In this document: in pieces, positions 7,701-14,928 of the stretch
Layout: each line of letters begins with the position of its first letter
Position numbering within the stretch: the first letter of the stretch is position 1
NCBI GenBank assembly: GCA_003542385.1
Contig: DPKT01000234.1
Span: forward strand, 1 to 23,633
Origin: Desulfomicrobium sp.
Lineage (GTDB): Bacteria; Desulfobacterota; Desulfovibrionia; Desulfovibrionales; Desulfomicrobiaceae
Length of the DNA: 23,633 nucleotides
Direction: 5' to 3'
Notes under the pieces: generated by a model
Seen by the model: only the letters and a program-made list of their open reading frames with translations
The model's database searches: none
Told to the model about the DNA's origin: nothing
Translations under genes and position numbers: made by a program

Positions 7701-8192
7701 ATGCAACAGAACGAATTTGAACTCATTGAGAAAATAGTCTATCTCAATCGCGTCGCCAAAGTTGTGAAGGGTGGCCGCCGATTCAGCTTCAGCGCTCTGG
7801 TCGTCGTCGGCGATGGCAAGGGTACCGTTGGGTTCGGCCTGGGCAAGGCCAACCAGGTGCCGGACGCCATCAAGAAAGCTACCGACCGGGCCCGCAAGAG
7901 CATGCAGAAGGTCGAACTCCTCGATGGCACCATTCCTTACGAGATCGTCGGGAATTTCGGCGCAGGACAGGTTCTGCTCAAGCCCGCTTCCGCCGGTACC
8001 GGCATCATCGCCGGCGGACCGGTCCGTGCCGTCATGGAGGCCGTCGGCGTCCATGACATCCTGACCAAGGCCATTGGCACGAACAATCCGCACAATGTTC
8101 TTCGCGCCACTTTCGCCGGATTGCGCTCCCTTCGCAGCGCCGAACACGTCGGACGGATGAGGGGCAAGTCCCTCTCCATCAAGAGAAAATAG
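7701..8192 (+). CDS. rpsE: 30S ribosomal protein S5
   Basis: S5 (163 residues) acts at the mRNA entry site and in decoding fidelity. The double-stranded-RNA-binding domain shows LIEKIVYLNRVAKVVKGGRRF (about 8-28), followed by the loop FSALVVVGDGKGTVGFGLGKA. The second domain has PASAGTGIIAGGPVRAVMEAVG. Length and order are typical. A GAGG lies before the ATG. Confidence 0.98.
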   Translation: MQQNEFELIEKIVYLNRVAKVVKGGRRFSFSALVVVGDGKGTVGFGLGKANQVPDAIKKATDRARKSMQKVELLDGTIPYEIVGNFGAGQVLLKPASAGTGIIAGGPVRAVMEAVGVHDILTKAIGTNNPHNVLRATFAGLRSLRSAEHVGRMRGKSLSIKRK

Positions 8193-8200
8193 GTGGAGTT

Positions 8201-8371
8201 ATGATCACGATTAAACTGACAAAGAGTCTGATCACGCAGAATCCCGCCCAGAAGCGGACCGTGAAGGCTCTCGGTTTCACCAAGCTCAACCAGGTCCGTA
8301 CGCTTCCCGACAACGAGTGCGTTCGCGGGATGATCAATAAAGTCAAGCATCTTGTCGAGGTTATTCAATAA
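8201..8371 (+). CDS. rpmD: 50S ribosomal protein L30
   Basis: This short gene (56 residues) reads MITIKLTKSLITQNPAQKRT, then VKALGFTKLNQVRTLPDNEC and a short C-terminal helix. The KSLI....Q..TVKALGL-type pattern and the RxLPDN element identify L30. GGTGGAG upstream gives its ribosome site. Its TAA shares a base with the rplO ATG (TAATG), and it sits between rpsE and rplO as in most bacteria. Confidence 0.95.
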   Translation: MITIKLTKSLITQNPAQKRTVKALGFTKLNQVRTLPDNECVRGMINKVKHLVEVIQ

Positions 8372-8817
8372 TGAACCTGCACGAACTCTATCCGTTTCCC
8401 GAGGAACGCGCCAAGGTGAAGAGAATTGGCCGCGGCACTGCGTCCGGTCAGGGCGGCACCTCCGGCAAGGGCCACAAGGGTCAGAACGCCCGAGCCGGCG
8501 GCGGCGTGGCTCCGCGGTTCGAAGGCGGCCAGATGCCCCTTTACCGTCGACTGCCCAAGCGCGGGTTCAAGAACCCCTTCCGTGTCGTGTACCAGGGCCT
8601 GAACCTGTCCACCGTATATGCCGCCTTCGCCGACAAGAGCGAGGTGACCATCGAGGATCTGTATGCTGCCGGTCTTGTCGACCGCAACATGCCCGTCAAG
8701 ATTCTCGGCGACGGTGAGGCCGGCAAGGCGCTGAAGATCACTGCACACAAGTTCAGCAAGCAGGCCGTCGAGAAGATCACTGCCGCTGGTGGTGAAGCAA
8801 TCTCCATCGAAGGATAA
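8371..8817 (+). CDS. rplO: 50S ribosomal protein L15
   Basis: L15 (148 residues) is a late 50S assembly protein. The N-terminal glycine-rich basic arm has GRGTASGQGGTSGKGHKGQ (about 21-39), followed by GFEGGQMPLYRRLPKRGF-like sequence near 50-66, both L15 hallmarks. The start overlaps the rpmD stop by one base. secY begins 6 nt after it. Confidence 0.97.
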   Translation: MNLHELYPFPEERAKVKRIGRGTASGQGGTSGKGHKGQNARAGGGVAPRFEGGQMPLYRRLPKRGFKNPFRVVYQGLNLSTVYAAFADKSEVTIEDLYAAGLVDRNMPVKILGDGEAGKALKITAHKFSKQAVEKITAAGGEAISIEG

Positions 8818-8822
8818 CTATT

Positions 8823-10136
8823 GTGAGTATATCCAAAGGCGCAAACACTGGCACGTCGGAGTTGAAAAGCAAGTTCATCTGGACTTTTCTTCTTCTGGCC
8901 GTTTACCGTGTTGGTGTGCATCTGCCAATACCCGGTGTTGACGGTAATGCCCTGGCGGATTTCTTTGCCAACGCCCAGAACACGCTCTTCGGCCTCTTTG
9001 ACATGTTCTCGGGCGGCGGCCTTATGAATCTGTCGATTTTCGCCTTGGGCATCATGCCGTACATCTCCGCTTCCATCATCCTGCAGCTCCTGACCGTCGT
9101 CAGTCCCGACCTGAAGAGACTGAGCAAGGAGGAAGGAGCTGCCGGACGGAAGAAGATCACCCAGTACACCAGATACGGCACTGTTCTCATTTCCGTCATT
9201 CAAGGGCTCGGAATCGCCATCGGCGTGGAAAGCATGACCAGCCCCACCGGGGCGGCCATTGTGTACATGCCGGGCTGGGGATTCCGTCTCATCACGGTTC
9301 TGACCCTCACGGCCGGGACGATATTCATCATGTGGCTTGGAGAGAAGATCACGGAGAAGGGGATCGGCAACGGCATCAGCCTGATCATCTGCGCCGGCAT
9401 CATCGCTGGCCTTCCCAGCGGCATTGGCAAGTCGTTCCGTCTTTTCACGGCGGGCGACGTGTCGCTGTTCACCGTACTGCTCGTTCTGATCGTCATGGCT
9501 GGGGTGCTCGTCGGCATCACGTTCATGGAACGTGCGCAGCGCAGAATCCCCATCCATTACGCCAAGCGGATGGTCGGGCGTAAAATGTATGGCGGCCAGA
9601 CGAGTCATCTTCCTTTGCGCATCAACACGGCCGGTGTCATTCCGCCGATCTTCGCCTCTTCGATTCTGATGTTCCCTGCGACGATCGCCAACTTTTCCAA
9701 CGTCGAGTTCCTGAACCGCATGTCTGATTATTTCAGGCCCGATTCGCTGCTCTACAACGTTTGTTTTGTCGGCTTTATAGTCTTTTTTTGCTTCTTCTAT
9801 ACCGCAATCGTCTTCGACCCCAAGGAAATCTCCGAAAACCTCAAGAAACAAGGGGCTTTCGTTCCCGGTATCCGGCCCGGTTTCAAGACGAACGAGTATA
9901 TTGACAAGGTTCTGACGCGTTTGACTTTGTGGGGCGCTTTGTATATCTCCACCGTCTGCGTTTTGCCCATGGTGCTCATGAAGCAGTTCAATGTGCCCTT
10001 CTACTACGGCGGCACATCCCTGCTCATCGTCGTCGGCGTCGCCATGGACACCATGGCCCAGGTCCAGTCCCACCTCATTTCGGGGCGGTATGACGGCCTT
10101 CTGGCCAAGGCAAAGATCAAGGGCAGACAGGGTTGA
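8823..10136 (+). CDS. secY: Protein translocase channel subunit SecY
   Basis: SecY (437 residues) forms the inner-membrane channel for export and membrane insertion with SecE and SecG, driven by SecA or the ribosome. The start is GTG 8823, placed 8 nt after AAGGA at 8810-8814. Ten hydrophobic segments are visible. The N-terminal HLPIPGVD, the plug-region FDMFSGGGLMNLSIFALGIMP (about 60-80), ISASIILQLL, and the cytoplasmic-loop ERAQRRIPIHYAKR (about 237-250) are all typical. Its stop overlaps the map TTG start (TTGA). Confidence 0.98.
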   Translation: MSISKGANTGTSELKSKFIWTFLLLAVYRVGVHLPIPGVDGNALADFFANAQNTLFGLFDMFSGGGLMNLSIFALGIMPYISASIILQLLTVVSPDLKRLSKEEGAAGRKKITQYTRYGTVLISVIQGLGIAIGVESMTSPTGAAIVYMPGWGFRLITVLTLTAGTIFIMWLGEKITEKGIGNGISLIICAGIIAGLPSGIGKSFRLFTAGDVSLFTVLLVLIVMAGVLVGITFMERAQRRIPIHYAKRMVGRKMYGGQTSHLPLRINTAGVIPPIFASSILMFPATIANFSNVEFLNRMSDYFRPDSLLYNVCFVGFIVFFCFFYTAIVFDPKEISENLKKQGAFVPGIRPGFKTNEYIDKVLTRLTLWGALYISTVCVLPMVLMKQFNVPFYYGGTSLLIVVGVAMDTMAQVQSHLISGRYDGLLAKAKIKGRQG

Positions 10137-10897
10137 AAAAGCACAGAGGCATCTTCCTGAAAAACGATCAGGAGATTGCTCTACTCCGGGAGGCCAACCG
10201 CATAGGCGCTCTGATTCTCGACGAACTCGGGAAGATGGTGGCCCCCGGAGTTTCATCCTGGGACCTTGAGGAAAAGGCGAACGACCTTTGCGCTCAGTAC
10301 GGGGTTGTTCCGGCGTTCAAGGGGTATCTTGGTTTTCCGTACGCGCTTTGCTGCTCGCTCAACGAAGTGGTCGTGCACGGGTTTCCCACCAAGACGCCTT
10401 TACGGGACGGAGACATTCTGTCCATAGATTTTGGTGTTAAGTATCAGGGTTTTTACGGTGATACCGCAAGGACCTTTCCTGTAGGAAATATCAGTGAGGG
10501 CGCGGCCCGTTTGCTGGAAGTCACCCGGGAGTCCCTGTATAGGGGGATCGACCAGGCCAAGCCAGGAAACGACCTTTACGATATTTCACGGGCTGTACAG
10601 GAATGTGTCGAAGCTCAAGGGTACTCCGTTGTCAAGCGGTTCGTCGGGCATGGAATTGGCCGGATGCTTCATGAGAAGCCGGAAATCCCCAATTTCGTGC
10701 CGCGGGACAGCTCGAGACTGCCTTTGAAGCCGGGTATGGTTCTCGCCATTGAGCCAATGGTTGCCATGGGGTCCGATCAGGTCGAAATCCTCTCCGACGG
10801 ATGGACTGCTGTAACCAAAGATAGAAGCCTGTCAGCTCATTTTGAACATTCTGTGGCGATTACCAAGGACGGACCGATCATTCTCAGCCAGTTGTGA
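10133..10897 (+). CDS. map: Type I methionine aminopeptidase
   Basis: Map (254 residues) removes the initiator methionine from nascent proteins. The five dinuclear-metal ligands of the pita-bread fold are visible: Asp99 (SIDFG), Asp110 (GDTAR), His173 (GHGIG), Glu207 (IEPM) and Glu238 (FEHS), with His82 in VVHG. There is no N-terminal zinc-finger extension, so it is the bacterial type I form. The start is TTG 10133 inside the secY stop (4-nt overlap). In many Gram-positives adk precedes it and infA follows; neither is here. Confidence 0.97.
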   Translation: MKKHRGIFLKNDQEIALLREANRIGALILDELGKMVAPGVSSWDLEEKANDLCAQYGVVPAFKGYLGFPYALCCSLNEVVVHGFPTKTPLRDGDILSIDFGVKYQGFYGDTARTFPVGNISEGAARLLEVTRESLYRGIDQAKPGNDLYDISRAVQECVEAQGYSVVKRFVGHGIGRMLHEKPEIPNFVPRDSSRLPLKPGMVLAIEPMVAMGSDQVEILSDGWTAVTKDRSLSAHFEHSVAITKDGPIILSQL

Positions 10898-10935
10898 ACC
10901 GGCTGGGATCCAATTGAAAAGCTTCGGGGGATTCA

Positions 10936-11049
10936 ATGAAAGTTAGACCTTCAGTTCGCAAGATTTGTCCAAAATGCAAGATCATCAAGCGCAAAGGCGT
11001 GCTTCGTGTGATCTGCGACAATACGCGGCATAAACAGAGACAGGGTTAA
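10936..11049 (+). CDS. rpmJ: 50S ribosomal protein L36
   Basis: L36 (37 residues) is the smallest 50S protein. It reads MKVRPSVRKICPKCKIIKRK and continues GVLRVICDNTRHKQRQG. The zinc ligands Cys11, Cys14, Cys27 and His32 mark the zinc-containing form. A GGGGGA lies before the ATG. The 38-nt gap from map is the widest inside the whole ribosomal array and contains no obvious promoter or hairpin. Confidence 0.97.
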   Translation: MKVRPSVRKICPKCKIIKRKGVLRVICDNTRHKQRQG

Positions 11050-11064
11050 GGATAGGGGGATATT

Positions 11065-11436
11065 GTGGCAAGATTAGTTGGTGTAGATTTGCCGAGAAAT
11101 AAAAGGCTCGATATTGCATTGACATATATTTACGGGATCGGCCGGGCTACAGCTCTCAAAATCCTTGATTCTACGGGCATTGATTGGACTAAGAACAGTG
11201 ATGACCTCACTGCCGACGACGTCAACAACCTGCGCAAAGAGCTCGAAGCCAATTACAAGGTCGAGGGTGATCTGCGTCGTGAAGTCGTTGCCAATATCAA
11301 GCGCCTCATGGACATCGGTTGCTACAGAGGCCTGAGACATCGTCGCGGCTTGCCTTGTCGCGGACAGCGCACGCACACCAACGCGCGCACACGCAAGGGT
11401 CCACGCAGAGCCATCGTTGGTAAGAAGAAAAAGTAA
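11065..11436 (+). CDS. rpsM: 30S ribosomal protein S13
   Basis: S13 (123 residues) contacts the P-site tRNA and the 50S subunit. The start is GTG 11065, after AGGGGGA at 11054-11060, giving MARLVGVDLPRNKRL. The HhH-like segment TYIYGIGRATALKIL (about 21-35) and the basic C-terminal tail RGLPCRGQRTHTNARTRKG are diagnostic. It starts the alpha set 15 nt after rpmJ. No S4-type pseudoknot leader was recognised upstream. Confidence 0.97.
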   Translation: MARLVGVDLPRNKRLDIALTYIYGIGRATALKILDSTGIDWTKNSDDLTADDVNNLRKELEANYKVEGDLRREVVANIKRLMDIGCYRGLRHRRGLPCRGQRTHTNARTRKGPRRAIVGKKKK

Positions 11437-11454
11437 CTGGGTGGAGACAGACAA

Positions 11455-11844
11455 ATGGCAAGACCTCAGAGAGTCATCAAGAAAAAGGAAAAGAGAAATA
11501 TCCCCACGGGTATCGCTCATGTGAACAGCACGTTCAATAATACGATCATCACGTTCACCGATCCTACCGGGAACGTGATCAGCTGGGCGAGCTCCGGCGC
11601 CTCCGGGTTCAAGGGTTCCCGCAAGAACACTCCCTTCGCGGCTCAGAAGGCTGCGGAGACCGCTGCCCGTAAGGCCATGGACTGCGGCATGCGCACCGTC
11701 GGCATCCTGGTGAAGGGACCCGGTTCCGGACGCGAGTCCGCCATGCGCGCCATCAACGCCGTCGGCCTGCGTGTCGCCTTCATCCGCGACGTCACGCCGA
11801 TTCCGCACAATGGCTGTCGTCCGCCCAAACGTCGTAGAGTATAG
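11455..11844 (+). CDS. rpsK: 30S ribosomal protein S11
   Basis: S11 (129 residues, as in E. coli) lies on the 30S platform near the Shine-Dalgarno duplex. It shows GIAHVNSTFNNTIITFTDPTGN (about 19-40), SGFKGSRKNTPFAAQ and the conserved C-terminal VTPIPHNGCRPPKRRRV. GGTGGAG precedes the ATG. It lies 18 nt after rpsM and 12 nt before rpsD. Confidence 0.98.
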   Translation: MARPQRVIKKKEKRNIPTGIAHVNSTFNNTIITFTDPTGNVISWASSGASGFKGSRKNTPFAAQKAAETAARKAMDCGMRTVGILVKGPGSGRESAMRAINAVGLRVAFIRDVTPIPHNGCRPPKRRRV

Positions 11845-11856
11845 GGGGAATTTACC

Positions 11857-12483
11857 TTGGCTAGATATACAGGCCCAAAATGCAGGATTTGCCGCAGAGA
11901 AGGCGGAAAGCTTTTTCTGAAAGGCGACAGATGTTATACGGATAAGTGTGCTTTCGAGCGTCGCGCCTATGCGCCCGGCGATCACGGCAAGGCACGCAAG
12001 AAACCCAGTGATTACGCTCTCCAGTTGCGCGAAAAGCAGAAGGTGAGAAAGATGTACGGCATTCTCGAAGGGCAGTTCCGCCGCTACTTCGAGGAGGCCG
12101 AGCGCCGCAAGGGCGTCACCGGCACGAACCTGCTGGCACTGCTTGAGACGCGTATCGACAACGTTGCGTACAAGCTCGGCTTCGCCAATTCGCGCAGCCA
12201 GGCACGCCAGATGGTCCGCCACGGGATTTTCCTCCTGAACGGCCGTCGCGTCAGCGTGCCCTCGATTCAGATGAAGCCGGGCGACGTTCTTGAAGTGCGT
12301 GACCGCACCAAGAAGAATCTCGTCATCAACGAAGCTTTGGAAGTCGTCGCCCGTCGTGGCGTGCCTGCTTGGCTCGAGATCGATGCTCCTGCCCTGAAGG
12401 GTTCCGTCAAGGCTTTCCCGACCAGAGAAGATATCACCTTCCCGATGACGGAGCAGTTGATTGTTGAACTCTACTCCAAATAG
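11857..12483 (+). CDS. rpsD: 30S ribosomal protein S4, zinc-binding form
   Basis: S4 (208 residues) nucleates assembly of the 30S body. The start is TTG 11857, eight bases after AGGGGG, giving MARYTGPKCRICRREGG. Cys9, Cys12, Cys26 and Cys31 form the four-cysteine zinc site of the C+ class, which the E. coli protein lacks. The S4 RNA-binding domain with RLDNVAYKLGF-like sequence (RIDNVAYKLGFANSRSQARQ) lies near 99-118, and the C-terminal tail MTEQLIVELYSK is typical. Confidence 0.97.
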   Translation: MARYTGPKCRICRREGGKLFLKGDRCYTDKCAFERRAYAPGDHGKARKKPSDYALQLREKQKVRKMYGILEGQFRRYFEEAERRKGVTGTNLLALLETRIDNVAYKLGFANSRSQARQMVRHGIFLLNGRRVSVPSIQMKPGDVLEVRDRTKKNLVINEALEVVARRGVPAWLEIDAPALKGSVKAFPTREDITFPMTEQLIVELYSK

Positions 12484-12495
12484 CAGGCGGTAAAC

Positions 12496-13542
12496 ATGAG
12501 TTCTACGTATAGCGGAGACAAAAAGGTTTACGTCCGGAATTGGGCAGAGCTTGTCAGGCCCGAACAGCTGGAAAAGGATTCGAAGAGCGACGCCATGTAT
12601 GGGCGGTTCGTCTGCGAACCCCTTGAACGGGGGTTCGGGACCACCATCGGTAATGCGTTGCGTCGGGTCCTGCTGTCCTCGTTGCAGGGCGCTGCGCCCG
12701 TGTCGGTCAAGATTCAGGGCATTCAGCATGAATTCACGACCATCCCGGGCGTCAACGAAGATGTCACGGACATCGTCCTCAACCTCAAGCAGCTGCGCGT
12801 GGCCATGAACACGCCTGAACCTCAGCGGGTTCAGCTCATCGCCAACGCCAAGGGCGAGGTCAAGGCTTCGGCCATTGTAGAGAACCAGCATATCAGAATC
12901 CTCAACCCGGAACTGCACATCGCCACCCTGTCCGAGGATATCGACCTCGTCATGGACCTGGAGATTCGCATGGGCAAGGGCTACGTGCCCGCCGAAATGC
13001 ACGAGGATCTGGACAACGAAATCGGCGTGATCACTCTTGACTCGAGCTTCTCCCCCATCCGCAAGGTTGCGTATGCAGTGGAGCAGGCGCGTGTCGGTCA
13101 GATGACCAACTACGACAAGCTGATCATGGAAGTGTGGACGGACGGCTCCATCACGCCTGACGACGCACTCGCCTACAGCGCCAAGATTCTGAAGGAACAG
13201 CTGACCGTCTTCATCAATTTCGACGAAGGGTCGGCCGACATCGAGAAGGCCAAGACCAAGCCTCAGGACAAGATCAACGAGAATCTCTTCAAGAACATCG
13301 AGGACCTGGAGCTGCCCGTACGGGCCAGCAACTGCCTCAAGAGCGCCGGTATCCACATTGTCGGCGAACTGGTTCAGAAGACCGAGGCTGACCTGCTCAA
13401 GACCAAGAACTTCGGCCGGAAGTCCCTTGAGGACATCCGCCGGGTGCTGGAGAGCATGGGACTGGATTTTGGCATCAGAGTCGATAATTTCGATGAATTG
13501 TACCAGGATTGGTTAAAGAGGAACGAAGAAGATGAGGCATAG
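12496..13542 (+). CDS. rpoA: DNA-directed RNA polymerase alpha subunit
   Basis: RpoA (348 residues) dimerises to scaffold RNA polymerase. The N-terminal domain shows GFGTTIGNALRRVLLSSL (about 46-63), the assembly signature. A linker follows near 240-265, then the C-terminal domain with RASNCLKSAGI; Arg276 corresponds to E. coli Arg265, which contacts UP elements and activators. AGGCGG precedes the ATG. Its last 11 nt overlap rplQ, coupling the two genes. It is somewhat longer than the E. coli protein (329), mostly in the linker and tail. Confidence 0.98.
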   Translation: MSSTYSGDKKVYVRNWAELVRPEQLEKDSKSDAMYGRFVCEPLERGFGTTIGNALRRVLLSSLQGAAPVSVKIQGIQHEFTTIPGVNEDVTDIVLNLKQLRVAMNTPEPQRVQLIANAKGEVKASAIVENQHIRILNPELHIATLSEDIDLVMDLEIRMGKGYVPAEMHEDLDNEIGVITLDSSFSPIRKVAYAVEQARVGQMTNYDKLIMEVWTDGSITPDDALAYSAKILKEQLTVFINFDEGSADIEKAKTKPQDKINENLFKNIEDLELPVRASNCLKSAGIHIVGELVQKTEADLLKTKNFGRKSLEDIRRVLESMGLDFGIRVDNFDELYQDWLKRNEEDEA

Positions 13543-13933
13543 AAACTCTGGTCGAAAACTGGGGCGCACGTGGGAGCACCGCAAGGCCCTGATGAAGAAT
13601 ATGGCCCGTTCCCTGGTCGAGCACGAGCGCATCCGGACCACGGAAGCCAAGGCCAAGGAACTGCGCATCCTGGCCGACAAGTTGGTCACCATGGCCCTCG
13701 TGGACAGCCTGCACGCCCGTCGTCAGGCTTACTCGATATTGGGCAGCCACCACAGCGTGCAGAAGCTCTTCAATGAGATCGGCCCTCGCTTCAAGGATGT
13801 CCCCGGCGGCTACACCCGCGTGGTCAAGTTCGGCATCCCGCGTGTCGGAGACAGCGCGCCCATGGCCATGATCGAATTCACGCGTCTGGCCGAATCGGCG
13901 ACCGCTGAAGAAGCCGGCAAGAGCGAAGAATAG
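13532..13933 (+). CDS. rplQ: 50S ribosomal protein L17
   Basis: L17 (133 residues) is a 50S protein near the tunnel exit. It starts MRHRNSGRKLGRTWEHRKALMKN and contains RIRTTEAKAKELR (about 36-48) and the C-terminal GGYTRVVKFGIPRVGDSAPMAMIE. The ATG lies 11 nt inside rpoA with AAAGAGGAA upstream. It ends the ribosomal array, with the terminator beginning 6 nt after its stop. Confidence 0.98.
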   Translation: MRHRNSGRKLGRTWEHRKALMKNMARSLVEHERIRTTEAKAKELRILADKLVTMALVDSLHARRQAYSILGSHHSVQKLFNEIGPRFKDVPGGYTRVVKFGIPRVGDSAPMAMIEFTRLAESATAEEAGKSEE

Positions 13934-13938
13934 TTGAT

Positions 13939-13971
13939 AAAAAATAAGGCAGCACCGCTGCCTTATTTTTT
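13939..13971 (+). terminator. Intrinsic terminator closing the ribosomal array
   Basis: A perfect inverted repeat, AATAAGGCAGC (13943-13953) against GCTGCCTTATT (13957-13967), surrounds an ACC loop (13954-13956). It extends outward through flanking A and T runs to about 15 bp (13939-13971). The T-run immediately after the GC core gives the classic rho-independent form. It lies between rplQ and the LysR gene and separates the two units. Confidence 0.93.
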
Positions 13972-14013
13972 GCCTGCATCTATTGCTTTTATCTATGCCA
14001 AGGATTGCTCTTT

Positions 14014-14928
14014 ATGGACATTCGGAAGATCGAAGCGTTTTCAAAGGTCTATGAAAACCGCAGTTTCTCACGGGCCGGAAAGGAACTCTATCTTTCCCAG
14101 CCGACCATCAGCGCGCATGTCGCCGCGCTGGAGCAGGAACTCGAGGTCCAGCTGTTCGACCGCATCGGCAGGACTGTCGTTCCGACCAAGGCGGGGGACG
14201 TGCTCTATCAGCACGCCAAGCGCATCTTCGAGGCCTCGGAGCTGGCGATTTCAGAAATCCGGAAGCTTCAGGACCGCATCACCGGCAAACTCAACCTCGG
14301 CGGGAGTACCATTCCGGCCAATTACATCCTGCCGCCTCTTCTGGCCAGATTCTGGCAGACCTATCCCGAAGTCATCATGGATCTGCACATCGGCGACACC
14401 GAGGACATCGTCAGCCGGGTGCGAGACAACGCGCTCATGCTCGGGGTTGTCGGCGGGCATTTCGAGGCCCCGGATCTGCATTTCGAGCCCATCGCGACGG
14501 ACTCTCTCATGCTTGTCATGACGCCGGCCCTCAAAGAGCGGTATGCGCATCTCGGGGCCGAGGAGTTGCTCCGCAGCCTGCCGTGGGTCATGCGCGAGGA
14601 GGGTTCCGGCACGAGAATGGCCATGGCGGCGAGCCTGGCCGGCTTCTCCATCGACGTGAATTCGCTGCGCACCGTCATGATGGTCCGCAATGCAGGCGCC
14701 ATGGCACGCTGCCTTTCGGCGGGCATGGGCGCAGCCATAACTTCTGCGATTACCGTCGCTCCTGAACTTCGATCGGGGCAGTTGGTCTCCGTTGACTTGC
14801 CGGGCCTGCAGATGAATCGCTCGTTTTACGTCGTGTTCAATACGAGGCGATCGCTCTTTCCGGCTGCCCTGAAATTGATCGAATATCTCAAAAACAACGC
14901 AGAAAACCAGGTGAGGACACAATCGTGA
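14014..14928 (+). CDS. LysR-family regulator, selenium-metabolism-associated type
   Basis: This is a 304-residue LysR-type transcription factor. The winged HTH is at about residues 18-40 (SFSRAGKELYLSQPTISAHV), followed by a linker helix and a two-lobed effector domain beginning around GGSTIPANYILPPLL (about 91). ATG 14014 is chosen because AAGGA at 14000-14004 is 9 nt upstream; a TTG three codons earlier is less likely. The stop overlaps the selD GTG (GTGA). A LysR subfamily is known beside selenium genes, and the resemblance plus location supports that assignment. The effector and target sites are unknown; control of selD is inferred. Confidence 0.85.
   Translation: MDIRKIEAFSKVYENRSFSRAGKELYLSQPTISAHVAALEQELEVQLFDRIGRTVVPTKAGDVLYQHAKRIFEASELAISEIRKLQDRITGKLNLGGSTIPANYILPPLLARFWQTYPEVIMDLHIGDTEDIVSRVRDNALMLGVVGGHFEAPDLHFEPIATDSLMLVMTPALKERYAHLGAEELLRSLPWVMREEGSGTRMAMAASLAGFSIDVNSLRTVMMVRNAGAMARCLSAGMGAAITSAITVAPELRSGQLVSVDLPGLQMNRSFYVVFNTRRSLFPAALKLIEYLKNNAENQVRTQS

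Noticed and set aside
8541..10256. A 571-codon minus-strand frame opposite rplO, secY and map
   Set aside because: It is antisense to conserved genes, low in complexity and rich in Asp/Glu/Gly/His/Gln as expected for a shadow frame.
10898..11064. An S4-type alpha-operon leader pseudoknot around rpmJ-rpsM
   Set aside because: The space upstream of rpsM is only 15 nt and no pseudoknot pairing was recognisable; the known motif belongs to gammaproteobacteria.
11117..11122. TTGACA within rpsM as an internal promoter
   Set aside because: No -10-like hexamer occurs at proper spacing; TATATT follows directly with no spacer.
11074..13356. A 760-codon open frame on the minus strand opposite rpsM-rpoA
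   Set aside because: It lies wholly antisense to four unmistakable genes, has no family resemblance, and is explained by GC-rich codon usage that removes stops on the opposite strand.
12600..13600. CRISPR arrays, tandem repeats, tRNA genes or mobile elements anywhere in the window (checked throughout)
   Set aside because: No regularly spaced repeats, cloverleaf with CCA, transposase or integrase motifs were seen. Gene content is core and intact.
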